Assembly: GCA_036365515.1 (NCBI GenBank)
Contig: CM070873.1
Location: forward strand, 228,733,876 to 228,797,875
From: Torymus aiolomorphi
Lineage: Eukaryota; Arthropoda; Insecta; Hymenoptera; Torymidae
Reading direction: 5' to 3'
Length of the DNA: 64,000 nucleotides
Position 1 is the stretch's first letter; the number at the start of each line of letters is the position of its first letter. Below are positions 21,298-33,104 of this stretch, piece by piece. The notes beneath the pieces were generated by a model. It was not told the DNA's origin and searched no databases. It saw only the letters and a list, made by a program, of their open reading frames with translations. The position numbers were made by a program, and so were the translations under genes.

Positions 21298-21525
21298 TCA
21301 TATTAAAGTTATGATTTTGAGGTTAGAGTGGTATAAAACATTTAATTCTAAATTACTCAACTTAATTTTTTGGTGTATTGCATCGCGATTGCAATGTGCT
21401 GCAGCCGAATCACACATGTTAGTGTAATCAACTTGTTTATTTTTTAATTTTTGAATTTTTTGAATAAAATCAGGAAGAAATTCTCTGTCATCTTCATCAC
21501 AACTGTTATTCGAAATTCTTCGCAT
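21298..21525 (-). pseudogene. Possible upstream part of the same transposase remnant
   Basis: An open minus-strand stretch contains EDDREFLPDFIQKIQKLKN and SNLELNVLYHSNLKI. It lies in line with, and on the same strand as, the P-like fragment beyond the MITE. I do not recognise a specific domain; assignment is by position only. Confidence 0.3.
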
Positions 21526-21770
21526 ATAATGCGAAATTGTACATGTTTACATTAGTCTTATATTCAAAGTTACGTTTACATTTTTACACCGGTTTTTACA
21601 TTTAAGCATTTTATCCTTATTATTTTATAAAAGTTTTAAAGTTTTTGATATTATTATTTATTGTTGAGTTAAATATGAATATTGCTCTCCAATTGTTTAT
21701 TTTGAAATATAATGGATCGATCCGAAGGAGGCAGGTAAAAAGAAAAAACAAGTTTTTACTTTAAATTTGT

Positions 21771-21810
21771 GCAACGTTTCGTTGGCATGGTCCGCCAACC
21801 TCTTCAGGCT
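21771..21810 (-). ncRNA. Hammerhead-like motif, incomplete
   Basis: On the minus strand CTGAAGA (fits CUGANGA) is followed by G, then stem II GTTGGC-loop-GCCAAC, then GAAA and CGTTGC. Core and stem II are good apart from one extra G. No convincing stem I or cleavage triplet was found, so it is a degenerate hammerhead or a chance match. Confidence 0.3.
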
Positions 21811-22083
21811 TATTTTAAGTAGCACATAACGTCACTGAGCCACATTGTGTTACGTTTTTACTCGTTCACTTCTAGGCTATGTTTTAATAATAGGGCACAC
21901 AAATATGGACAGGCACACTAATACGGACCACTACCCTAGGTACATACTAACGGGCACAGCCACCACAACGTGACTCGCATCCTGGTGAATTCTTGATAGG
22001 CGCACTTCACACACACTAAAAAACACTGCGCATCGCGCTTTCTCGTTTTGGAACGCTGCACTCTCAGGGCGCGGCCACAATTC

Positions 22084-22196
22084 CGTCACAGCGGTGTGAT
22101 GCCTCGAGTGACAACCAATCCCAGGTTGGCTCGGAGCATCAAGTACGCTTGAGTAAATTGGATTGGTTGCCACTCGAGGCATCACACCGCTGTGAC
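22084..22196. repeat. Inverted repeat with TCACAGCGGTGTGATGCCTC arms
   Basis: The left copy begins GTCACAGCGGTGTGATGCC and continues into ACAACCAATCC. It is inverted at about 22161-22196. The spacer is about 40 bp. Confidence 0.8.
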
Positions 22197-22205
22197 TAGT
22201 GTTGC

Positions 22206-23410
22206 AAAATGACACGTCATTTTAAATTTGGTCTTATGACACAAAACATGACCGTCTTATAACCAAAATGACCTTCATAAGTGAAAATTTTAAATTTTTG
22301 TTGTGAAATGACCGTCAAATTTTCAAACAGTCATATAACAAGACAAGTCATAAATAATTTTGTTAGTTTAAACTCCCTTCAACTATATTGTTATAAAATG
22401 ACGGTCATAACATTTTCGGTCATATGACCAATAAAAGATGCTTGCCGCAAAAGTAGAAGCTGTGATTAAGCGCTTTAAAGTACACACGCGGATCTTACCT
22501 AATTCAAATTATAAATAAATGAAAGCCTTAAACTTTTTAACTTAAACAATCTTCAACTATATAGTTGTAAAATGACGGTCATAAAATTTTTGGTCATATG
22601 ACCAATAAAAAATATTTGTCGCAAAGTAGAAGCTGTGATTAAAGGTGCGATCCCATGGCGTTCCGAAAAATTAGACGGAACCATTTAAGCCCGTGAGTGC
22701 GAGAGAGAGAGAGAGGTTCTTCTGTGAATGTCTCTCTCGCTCTCACGGGCTTAAATGGTTCCGTCTAATTTTTCGGAACGCTATGGGATCGCACCCTAAG
22801 CGCTTTAAAGTACGCACGCGGATCTTACCTAATTCAAATTATAAATAAATGAAAACTTTAAATTTTCTTAACTTAAACTCTCTTCAACTATATAATTGTA
22901 AAATGACGGTCATAAAATTGTTGGTCATATGACCAATAAAAAATATTTGTCGCAAAAGTAGAAGCTGAGATTAAGCGCTTTAAAGTACGCACGCGGATCT
23001 TACCTAATTCAAATTATAAATAAATGAAAACTTTAAATTTTCTTAACTTAAACTCTCTTCAACTATATAATTGTAAAATGACGGTCAAAAAATTTTTGGT
23101 CATATGACCAATAAAAAATATTTGTCGCAAAAGTAGAAGCTGAGATTAAGCGCTTTAAAGTACGCACGCGGATCTTACCTAATTCAAATTATAAATAAAT
23201 AAAAGCTTTAAATTTTCTTAACTTAAGCTCCCTTCAACTACATAGTTGTAGAATGATGGTCATAAAAGTTGTGGTCGTATGACCAATAAAAAAGAAATTA
23301 ATATTAATTACCGCGAAAGGGATTTTGAATTTATGACGAAAATGGGTCATATTTTGATGACTCTTGTGACGTTATGTGACGGTCATATGACCGTCTTATG
23401 ACGGTTACAA
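22206..23410. mobile_element. Non-coding element built on a 175-bp tandem repeat with TGACCGTCAT motifs
   Basis: The ends carry TGTTGCAAAATGACACGTCA and, inverted, TGACGGTTACAACA. The interior repeats a 175-bp unit; anchors CGCTTTAAAG are at 22471, 22801, 22976 and 23151. Each unit has TGACGGTCATAAAA and GGTCATATGACC. The larger first interval (330 bp) is caused by the MITE at 22643-22796. No transposase is present. Confidence 0.65.
22643..22796. mobile_element. Harbinger-type MITE inserted in the 175-bp array
   Basis: This 154-bp hairpin starts AGGTGCGATCCCATGGCG and ends CGCTATGGGATCGCACCC, with arms of more than 55 bp around a (GA)n/CT centre. TAA duplicated at 22640-22642 and 22797-22799 matches the TWA target of PIF/Harbinger elements. 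The uninterrupted neighbouring units show the empty site GATTAAGCGC. Confidence 0.8.
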
Positions 23411-23455
23411 CAGCCACGCCACAACACTAACTGTGATGGTATTGTGGCCGCGCCC

Positions 23456-23486
23456 TCTCTTTCTCCCTCTCTCTCTCTCTCTCTCA
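23456..23486. repeat. (CT)n microsatellite
   Basis: A CT-rich tract. The DNA after it (to 23640) has repeated TTTTGGAACGCTGC motifs in both orientations, also seen near 22050. Confidence 0.8.
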
Positions 23487-23873
23487 TTCTCATAGTTTTG
23501 GCACGCAGCGTTCCAAAACTGAGAGGTGAGAGCGCAATGCTCCAAAACCAGAGAACGCTACAGCGCGCTGTCAGTTTTGGAACGCTGCGTGCTAAAATTG
23601 AGAGCGCAGTCGTCTCAAAACGAGAGTGTGGCGCGCACACTGCGCGTTTTGGCGAGCAAGTGCAACAAAAACTAAAACTCTATACGCAACGCATACACAT
23701 CAACGCAGCTAGAGGGAGAAGGAAAAGGGAAAGGCTCCCGATATTCAAAAACTCCGCCACTTACAGTGATGAAAACGCTGCTATACACTCGATGTGGCCA
23801 GGCGCCAAGATGACGGAATTTGGGGGACGTAGCGTGGTCGACTGGACGGTGCAGATTCAACGAGACGTTACTG

Positions 23874-24122
23874 CACGGAGAGACCTTTGGTGCAAATCAT
23901 GCTTTAGCCGTAGTGCGACGGCAGCGCTGTGAGTTTGGGGCAGCAGCTATTTCAAATAGGCGTAACTGCTGTTCCAAGCGGCTGCGTCGTCTGCTCCTTG
24001 GTCGAGCCGTTGCGCGTTTTTGGTGTAGCAGTTGTTCCAAACTGAAAGTACAAACGAGAGGGCGCGCTTGGCGCAACGGTCGCACTACGGAGTGCAGCAG
24101 TTGTACCAAAAGTTTCTCCGTG
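23874..24122. mobile_element. Foldback MITE, CACGGAGA termini
   Basis: CACGGAGAGACCTTTGGTGC on the left and GTACCAAAAGTTTCTCCGTG on the right are inverted copies, and GTAGTGCGAC also pairs with GTCGCACTAC. It is 249 bp and non-coding. Confidence 0.7.
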
Positions 24123-25125
24123 TGACAGAGGTCAGGGATGGATGTGTTCCCGAAGCTTGACTGGCATGGGTTAACTTGACTGCAAAACTTGGCGGATGGA
24201 GACGGACTTGACTACGGGACTGGACTGACACGTTCCGTTTTCCGACTTCATGTCGGGTACACGAGCCCGCCCGAAGTACCGCGAGAATGACTGAGTGGCG
24301 AGCTGAAACGGCCGCGACATAGATAGGTTGCCGTGTGCGCGCTGTTGTCAGCGGACAGGCAGGGGCGACGGCGACGGCGGCAGCGGCAACATAGTGCCCC
24401 CCCCCCCCTCTCTCTCTCTCTCTCTTTCTCTCTCCCGGCTGCCGAGATGCGTGTGATGAGGCTGTTTTCTGGGGGAAGGGCTAGGAGAATGGGGAAGGGA
24501 TCCTAGATGCGTTGGGTGCGCGTGCGCGTGTGTGTATGTGTGTGTGTGCTCACTTATGAGCGGGTGGGCAGTATGACTTACGCTACCGCGGTTCGTTGAT
24601 TTTTAATATGAAATTTCACCAGGGATACGGGGGCTCGCCTCAGGGAGTCTGGCTTTCCATGTTACATTTTTATGTAGCTAACAGACATCACAACGCAACT
24701 TGAGCCTATTCTTACATGTTTAAGTAAATTATCAAACTAAATTTCTAGTCAATCGGCACTTTATTGTATCATGGCAGTTTGTCATGTTACAATGTATGTC
24801 GAAATAATTTATCATTTTTTTATAACTTAGTAAAAAGTACATAAATTGTAACCCGCAGTCGGGCTGCAGGGAATTGGGAAATACGCTGGTGGGCGAAATG
24901 AAAACTCCAACACTTCCGATGTAATATTAATAAAAAAAATGCAATGATAAACTTTATTCAGTTTTAACAAAAGGTAGTCGCCAGCCGCTCACGCGACACG
25001 TTGCCTGAAACGTTAACTACAGGGGAAAACTATGTTCGCTGGTTCCTAACTAAAAAAAAGTATAGCCGCCTCGATGCGGATCTCATACCCTGGCGAATCT
25101 ATACATGCGCGCACTACAATTTTAA
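24123..25125. other. Gene-free stretch
   Basis: A (C)n(TC)n tract lies at about 24395-24435 and GT-rich DNA around 24520-24550. Nothing else was recognised. Confidence 0.4.
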
Positions 25126-25264
25126 GGCCGTGTCCACATTACTCCACGCGCGCACGCGCTTACGCGAACGCAGGAGCAAAACAGCGTTTCTGACCTTCAG
25201 GATGGGCGTTTTTCTTGCGCGTATACGCAAACATATCCGTATGCGTTGTAATGTGGACACGGTC
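25126..25264. mobile_element. Harbinger-type MITE with TAA target duplication
   Basis: The TIRs are GGCCGTGTCCACATTAC and, inverted, GTAATGTGGACACGGTC. TAA is present at 25123-25125 and 25265-25267. It is 139 bp with a CG-rich interior of GCGTA motifs. Confidence 0.8.
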
Positions 25265-27285
25265 TAAATTTTCAATGAAAAACTTCTCGCGGCGCATGCG
25301 CACGCACGCACAGATATTAACACGGCGAAAGGGAGAGGAAAAGAAGCGAAAGGCTCGGCACTAGAGACTCGTGGCAATTAGGCCAGTAAACGAAGGTCTG
25401 AAATAGACTTTTTCGAGAGCATGGCTGCATTTTGGACATTTGGTAAAACACATCGTCTAAAAACGATGGTCAAAAATACAGCTTTCAAAAAATCCGGCGT
25501 CACCCCTAATTTGGCAAAAAACCACCCTCGAAAACGGGTTTTCGCTTATGACTTGCGAACTATAAGAGATATCGAAAAAAGTCCCAAACAAAAGATGTAC
25601 AGCATGAAATTTTACATAAGAATGACCTATCATTTTTTTGCATTTGATAAAATTAAGCTTGAGAAAAGCACGCAGAAGTTGCAAACAGCAAGCGGCCGAA
25701 GAGGCAGGGAGGCGGGGCCTGCGACTGCGCGGCTGCGGCATTGGCGGCGTTCGGAGGCGCTCGGAAGAATTTGCCGAATTGCCCTGCAATGTTGTCACAT
25801 GAGTGCGCGTGGACTGATTGTGAGTGTCTGCGGCTCGCGAGCCGTTTTTCAGTTTCTAGCGATTCTAGGTGGCTCAGGCATCAGAAAATTTTTTGTTTCT
25901 GTTTTCCCATGTGTACCTCCTGATGCAATTGGCAAAACTAACCATCGCTTTTTGTAAATTTTGATTCGTAGAATCTAAATTTCGAAATTGCAATTTGACA
26001 AAATTGCAAGAATCTTGATTTAAATGCATTTATTTAAACAAAAACGCAATTTAAACAAATAAAAACAGTCTTTTGCGATCAGAATAATTTTTCTTGAAAA
26101 TTCAGGCAATTTTATAATTAAAATGTTGCATTCAACATCTACGAAAAACCAATATTCAGAATTAGAAATTTTTAAAATATTAATTTTCAGTATTAATTGA
26201 GAGATTTTTAATGATAGTCACAAAATTAAACATGAATTAAAAATTATTACAGTTACTTATCGTTTACCATCTACAAACAGATGTGCATAATAGTTAATAT
26301 TACTTTGTATAATAAATAATTGTAAAAGTAACAACTAAAATTTAAACAAAGATTTGCTTATAAAGCGATAACGAATATTCCTAGGAATATAAGATTTACA
26401 AAAGTTTATTTAATTTCGTTGTATAAGCAAAAATAAGAATGTTAAATGAATTTTCCTAGTATTTTTAGAATGGAAAATTTCCAAACTTTCAAGCTATAGA
26501 CGGGCGGTAGAAAAATATGCAGGAATAACTGTACCTGTTTCCTTGGAATAGGCCATCAAGCACGATTTTGTCTTCGACAGTGCAATCAACTTTTGGGCAA
26601 AGCAGAAGAACAAGCATCTGGCCGCACTTTCACTAGCTATCGATGGTCGAACGTTTTTCTAAACCTATACCTGAGTTACGCTTGCTCCTCAGATGGACAC
26701 AAGGATTTTAATACAAAAATTAAAAAGTTTATCCGCTTCCCTATCTAGTTAAAGGGCATGACGTAACATCCCTCTCGTTGTGTCCGTCGGTTGGGGGTGA
26801 CACATTGGAGAGAGCAAGGCAGCGGGGACGGCGGCATAGGAGCAGATTTGGTAAGCCCGTTCTCGTTCCTAAGGTCTTTGATAGGTGGGCTGATGGTATT
26901 TTTCTCTTGTTGCGGGTATCTGGGGTCGCGAGAGGCAGACGCAGATCCAGAGGGGGGTGATGGGGGCGATTGCTTTCCCCCCTTCCCCAAGGGGCCGAAG
27001 ACAATTTTTAACTACAATAAATTCCTAAAACCTAAATAGACGGGGACGTGAGTTCCATGTGAAAGACTATCTACATGCATACGGGATGGGAAAAAAAATT
27101 TCAATGAAAAGAAAAAATCCGATAACCAAAATTCTACTACACCTTACGAATTACACCTTAAGAATTTTGTGTGTACTTTACACAAGTGCACTGTTACAAA
27201 CTTTGTGTGAAATATGAATCCTGTAAAATTTAAATTTTGTGTAAAATATTTTGTATAAAATTTCACTAAAAAATGGGAGTTACGC
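25265..27285. other. Gene-free stretch
   Basis: AT-rich with CG-rich patches (25700-25760, 26750-27000). A short open segment around 26556-26660 (plus strand, AINFWAKQKNKHLAALS) is preceded by an acceptor-like TTGGAATAG, but it is too short to classify. Confidence 0.35.
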
Positions 27286-27289
27286 AGAT

Positions 27290-30200
27290 ATGCGACAATA
27301 AGCGAGTCGATTAATTATAAAGGTCTTAAACCGAAATAGGTGAAGTCAGTGCGTTGATACTTTACTGTAGTCTGGCGCCTGCGCACTAGAGGCCTTCGCT
27401 GATTCAGCGCTCGAGCTGCTAGCGGCATGAGTATAGCGCGCGTGTTCAAACAGCGAGCGCACGAGTAGGCGGGTCACGCGTGGATCAAACATACAATGAA
27501 GTTACGTAGACGTGCAAAACCAAGCGAAACAATTATTAAAATTATTTCTAAACCCAAGTAGGCGGGGCACGTGAGGTCCACGCATATTAGGGAATTACGT
27601 AGATGTGCAACAATAAGCAAGACCATTATTTAAACAATTTTTAAATCCAAGTAACCGGGTATATTATAAATAATTGTATGTTGTACATCTACGTAATTCC
27701 CTAATATGTGTGAACCTCATATCCTCCGCCTACTTGGGTTTAAAAATTGTTTAAATAATGGTCTTGCTTATTGTTGCACATCTATGTAATTCCCTAATAT
27801 GCGTGGACCTCGCGTCTCCCGGCTGCTTGGGTTTAAAAATTATTTAAATAATCGTTTTGCTTATTTTTTCATGACTCCCATATATGCGTGAACCTCATAT
27901 CTCTCGGATGCTTGGGTTTAAAAATTATTTAAATAATCGTTTTGATTATTTTTTCATGTCTGCATGACTCCCTTATATGCGTGGAACTCATATCCCCCGG
28001 CTACTTGGGTTTAAAAATTGTTTAAATAATGGTCTTGCTTATTATTGCACATCTATGTAATTCCCTAATATGCGTGGGCCTCGTATCCCCCGGCTGCTTG
28101 GGTTTAAAAATTATTTAAATAATGGTTTTGCTTATTTTTTCATGACATCCATATATGCGTGGACCTCTAATCCCCCGGATGCTTGGGTTTATAAATTATT
28201 TAAATAACCGTTTTGCTTATTTTTTCATGTCTACATGACTCCCTTATCTGCATGGACCTCATATCTCCCGGCTACTTGGGTTTAAAAATTATTTAAATAA
28301 TCGTTTTGCTTATATTTTCATGTCTACATGACTCTCTTATATGCGTGGACCTCATATCTCCCGGCTACTTGGGTTTAAAAATTATTTAAATAATCGTTTT
28401 GCTTATTTTTTCGTGTCTACATAACTCTCTTATATGCGTGGACCCCATATCCACCGGCTACATGGATTTAAATATTATTTAAATAATTGTTTTGCTTATA
28501 TTTTCGTGTTTACATGACTCCCTTATATGCGTGGACCTCGCGTCTCCCGGCTGCTTGGGTTTAAAAATTATTTAAATAATCGTTTTGCTTATTTTTCATA
28601 TCTACATGACTCCCTTATATGCGTGGACCTCATATCCCCCGGCTACTTGGGTTTAAAAATTATTTAAATAATCGTTTTGTCTATTTTTTCATGTCTACAA
28701 TACTCCTTTATATGCATGGAACTCATATCCCCGGCTTACTTGGGTTTAAAAATTGTTTAAATAATTGTCTTGCTTATTGTTGCTCGTCTACGTAATTTCG
28801 TAATATCCGTGGACCTCGTGTCCCCAGTCTACTTAGGTTTAAAAATTATTTATATAATCGTGTTGCAGTGGTACGTAACTCTTTTACATGCGAGAACTTC
28901 GCGTCTCCCGCCTACTTGGGTTAGAAATAATTTTAATAATTGTCTCGCTTAGTTTCGCACGTCTACGTACCTTCATTGTATGTTTGATCCTCAAGTGACC
29001 CGCCTACTCGTGCGCTCGCTGTTGAACGCGCGCGCTATACTCATGCCGCTAAAGCCACTCGAGCACCCAATCGGCGAAGGCCTCTAGTGCGCAGGCGCCA
29101 GAAGACAGTAAAGTATCGACGCACTAGGTGGAGTACGTGATATCCCGGAAAAAGCGTGTTACGCAGACGTGCGGTAGTAAGCGAGTGGATTAATTGAAAA
29201 AGTCTGAAAACTAAATATCCTGCAGAAGCGAGTTCTACACAAAAGGGGTATTACGCAGACGTGCGACGGTAAGCAAGTGGATAAATTCAAAAAGTCCCAA
29301 ACCTGAATAGCCGAGGGACACGAGGTGTTCGCGAAAAATAGGAGTTACGCAGACAGATTAATATAAAAAATCTTAAATCAAAATCGCTGGGAGACGTGAG
29401 GTCGAAGCAAAAAAGGGAGTAATGCAGACGCGCGACAGTAAGCGGGTGAATTAATGAAAATAGTATATTACGCACCATGAGAGGATAAAACTTGGACAGT
29501 CCACAGCTGGTGTATGTAAATTGCCACCCGAGCCGAAGGCAAGGGTGGCAAACATGAGCTGGGGGCTGACCAATTTTACTCCCGTGGTGCGTATACTATT
29601 TTTCTTCACATCGAGGCCGAAAATGCCATATTTCCGTTTCGGAGTCGGGCGGGAATGAGGCACTTTCGGCCCGGTGTGAGGAAATAGTATATTACGCACC
29701 ATGGGAGGAAAAAACTTGGACAGTCCACAGCTCGTGTAAATTGCCACCCGAGCCGAAGGCGAGGGTGGCAAACACGAGCTGGGGACTGACCAATTTTACT
29801 CCCGTGGTGCGTATACTATTTTTCGCCATACCCGGGCCGAAAACACCACATTCCTGTTTTTGAGCCGGGCGGGAATGTGGCACTTTCGGCCAGGGTATGG
29901 CGAAAAAGTCTTAAACTCAAATAGCCGGGGAACGCGAGGTGTACGTAGAAGAGGATTTTTAGAAAGTCTTAAACCCAAAACAGCTGGGAGATGCAAGGTC
30001 TATGCCATAAAGGGAGTTAGGTAGACGTGCGACAGTAAGCGAATCGATTATCTGAAAACTATTAAGCCCAAATAGCCAGGGGATGTGAGGTTACGTAGAA
30101 GAGGATGCTACACAGATGTTGGACAGTAATCGTGCGGATTATTTCAAAAAGTCTTTAACCCAAATATCCAAAATTTTTGAGGTCTATGCAAAAAAAGGCG

Positions 30201-30620
30201 CAATTTCTGCGGTTACGCAGATGCGCAGATTTTTTAAAATAATCAATTCGTTAACTTCCGATTTTGCATGGATCGAGCGTCCTCCAACTATGCGGGTTTA
30301 GGACGTTTGAAATAATTCGCTTGCTTACTGTCATAAGTCTGCGTAACTCCCTTTTTTTGCGTGGACCTTGCGTCTTCAGGCTATTTGGGTTTAAGACTTT
30401 TTTTATTAATCCACTGGCTTACTATCGCACGTCTGTGTAATTCCTTTTTTTGCATGGACCTCGCGTCCTCCGGTTATTTGGGATTAGAACTTCTTGAATT
30501 AATCCACTTGCTTACTGTCATAAGTCTGCGTAACTCCCTTTTTTGCGTGGACCTCGTATCCCCCGGCTATTTGGGTTTGAGACATTTTTTATTAATCTAC
30601 TCGCCCACTGCCGCACTCTC
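27290..30620. repeat. ~93-bp satellite in blocks of alternating orientation
   Basis: The monomer contains CTTGGGTTTAAAAATTATTT, TCGTTTTGCTTATT, an ACGTCTACGTAACTCC-like block and ATATGCGTGGACCTC. About 13 head-to-tail copies run from 27680 to 28950; the TTGGGTT landmark recurs every 86-93 bp. Copies at 27290-27655 and 29140-30230 are inverted, and 30270-30620 is forward again. A pair of inverted ~150-bp flanks (27340-27490 and 28975-29130) brackets the central block. Open frames here are repeat read-through. Confidence 0.85.
29459..29903. mobile_element. Tandem pair of double-hairpin elements inside the satellite
   Basis: There are two ~222-bp copies (29459-29682 and 29683-29903). Each has a first hairpin with AGTATATTACGCACCATG / TGGTGCGTATACTATT arms and the centre CCCGAGCCGAAGGCGAGGGT. 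A second hairpin follows with GGCCGAAA...TTTCGGCC arms. Satellite monomer sequence resumes directly on both sides, so the pair was inserted into the array. Confidence 0.75.
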
Positions 30621-31775
30621 TGCCTCAGGCGCCTTCGGCACGAGACTGCGACTTGTACAGGGCAACTTACCCTCCCTAGAAATAGCTTATTTTCTCCCCT
30701 TGTTGTACAATGTATAATACTATTTTGTTTGCGTCTGCTTTACATGTGTTCTTTCGTATAGCTAACAGATTGTGGTTTTCTTAGTTAATTATTATCCATT
30801 AATATCGTGCATAATTTCAGACGCGATTGAGTAAAAATGAAAGATGTTGGAATAAGTACTATTTTTAACAACTTTTTATGAAAAAATAAAATGTCTCTCA
30901 ACGGATATTTTCGCAGTTTTTTTACAAAACTATACAAATGGTAGTAAATGAAATATGTAAAATGACTAGTTTAAGGCAAAGAGAAAGTATTTTAATTTAA
31001 GTATGTACTCGCTCGTCTTAATACAATCACGTGAAATGTTTGTATTAAATTTTCATAGTAAATTAAATTTACATTATAAAATATATATAATAAAATAGAT
31101 ACAATCTAAAAGTGTAAAACTTAAATATTACGTGTTTAATTTTTCGGTAGAATTTTAAGGACTCATAGTTAATGTTGTCGTAAAGTGGACATCTTAACAG
31201 GTGTACAATATTAAGATAATATATTGTCTAAAATAAATTTTCCTCGCTAACCTATGTGGAAAACATTTTGAGAAAAGCATTGTACTAGTGACAAAAACAC
31301 AGTATTTATTTCTTTTTATACTAGCTATCTAATACTTGAAAGCTCTACGAGGACCGAAATCGATTCGATACACGGGCAACACAGGGCGCAAAATTTATTA
31401 TGTTCCATGTCGCCGGGGGGGGGGGGGGGGTCGCGAATAATGTCGATTGGCTCGATATCCGTCGAGATTTTCCGTACGAGTGCGCGCCTTGCAAAAATTA
31501 GGCTGTCAGTCTGGCGCGCACGTACTCGCGCAGTTTCAATTAAAAGCATCACCTATCGGCGCGTTTTGTTAATTAAAATCCCACGCCCAGCCGCGGCGAC
31601 TATCCCCACCCCTCCCCCCTTGTTCAGCGTGGGGGAGGGCAGCTGATACCCTCTTCCTTCATTATAGCCCTCTTCCTCCTCGCAAAATATTATGGGCTAT
31701 TTTTTTCTCCCGCCACATACCGGGCAAATAAACGCCGGCCGCCGTACGCATGTAACGAGAGAAAATTTGCTCGTC
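30621..31775. other. Gene-free stretch
   Basis: AT-rich to 31330, then CG-rich with a run of G at about 31417-31430. No gene was recognised. Confidence 0.4.
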
Positions 31776-33104
31776 GATCCCCACATAGCACATTTCGTTC
31801 TGGGAACGTTCCAAGAACGTTTTTGTAAGTACGTAAGAACGTGCCGGCTGAAGGTTCTTACGACGTTCCTGCGACATTACTGGGACGTTAAAATGTCCGC
31901 AATTTGGTTGATGCATAACGTTCCTGTAACGTTCCTGAAACGAAATAATGGTACGACGAGCAAATAATGAAAAATAATATCGCTACGTTGAGTAAACGAT
32001 ATGAGAACGTTGATTAAATAACGCTGTTTTTAGAATGGTCTAAGAACGTTTTTGTGACGAACACAATAGGTTTTTCGGTACTTTCTTGGATGTTCTGCCT
32101 ACGTCGGAGCAACGTGCTCGCAACGTACGTGTAACAATGGGTTCAATAAAAACGTTCTAGGAACGTCAATGCGACGTCAAAGAAATATTTTAAAATATTT
32201 GTGGTACATTTTTCCACGTGAAGGAAACGTTGCAACGACGTACGCCATACAGTTACCGATGGTGACATCGGTAACGTTGTAGGAACGTCAAAAGAACGCT
32301 ACGCAGCGCATCGTTTGTAACTCCTGCGGATACGTTGGAAGGCCGAGAGTATATAATACGTGTTATCCCACCGTTCAAATGACTCTTTACGAAGGGTCCG
32401 AATTACAAGGCTTGCCTTGTTTTTGGTATCTCCCTTTACATAGGGGGTTTAAAATTTTACGCAATATCTGCGTGAAATAATTTTAATAATAAAACATAAA
32501 AAAATGTGCCTGGTATCGTGTCAGGTCACGTGCCAACCCTCCACTAATATTATCTCGTCGGGTCATGTGTTGGATGATTACTAATGACGCCCTTTTGACG
32601 TTCCTACAACGTTACCGATCTCACCATCGGTAACTGTACGGCGTACGTCGTTGCAGAATTTTCTGCTCGTGGAAAATGTACCACAAATATTTAGAAATAT
32701 TTTTTTAACGTCGCATTGACGTTCCTAAAACGTTTTATTGAACCCATTATTACACGTACGTTGCGAACACGTTGCTCCGACATAGGCAGAGCATCCAAGA
32801 AAGTACCGAAAAACCTATTGTGTTCGTCACAAAAACGTTCTTGGAACGTTTTAAAAACAACGTTATTTTATCAACGTTCTAATATCGTTTACTCAACGTG
32901 GCTATATTATTTTTTATTTGCTCATCGAACCATTATTTCGTTTCAGGAACGGTACAGGAACGTTACGCATCAACCAAATTGCGGACATTTTAACGACCCA
33001 GTAATGTCGCAGGAACGTCCTAAGAACTTTCGATCGGCACGTTCTTACGTACCGACAAAAACGTTCTTGGAACGTTCCCAGAAAGAAATGTGCTATGTGG
33101 ATCC
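31776..33104. mobile_element. 1.33-kb foldback dense in AACGTT motifs
   Basis: The left end GATCCCCACATAGCACATTT and the right end AAATGTGCTATGTGGATCC are inverted. The arms are about 550 bp around a ~230-bp unique centre (about 32350-32580). Both arms are packed with GAACGTTC/AACGTTCC-type palindromic hexamers, more than 25 in all. No protein is encoded. ORFs on either strand are mirror images of the two arms. Confidence 0.85.

Noticed and set aside
23444..24125. Open frames of 100-162 codons on the plus strand
   Set aside because: They run through a CT microsatellite and a foldback MITE; no domain and no splice sites.
25421..25957. 178-codon plus-strand open frame
   Set aside because: No family resemblance, composition changes midway, and no start or splice context; probably chance.
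27290..30620. Direct repeats as a CRISPR-like array or coding repeats
   Set aside because: The monomers are ~93 bp, diverged and contiguous without unique spacers, in eukaryotic DNA. The 118-codon frame at 30361-30717 is satellite read-through (repeating GYLGL units).
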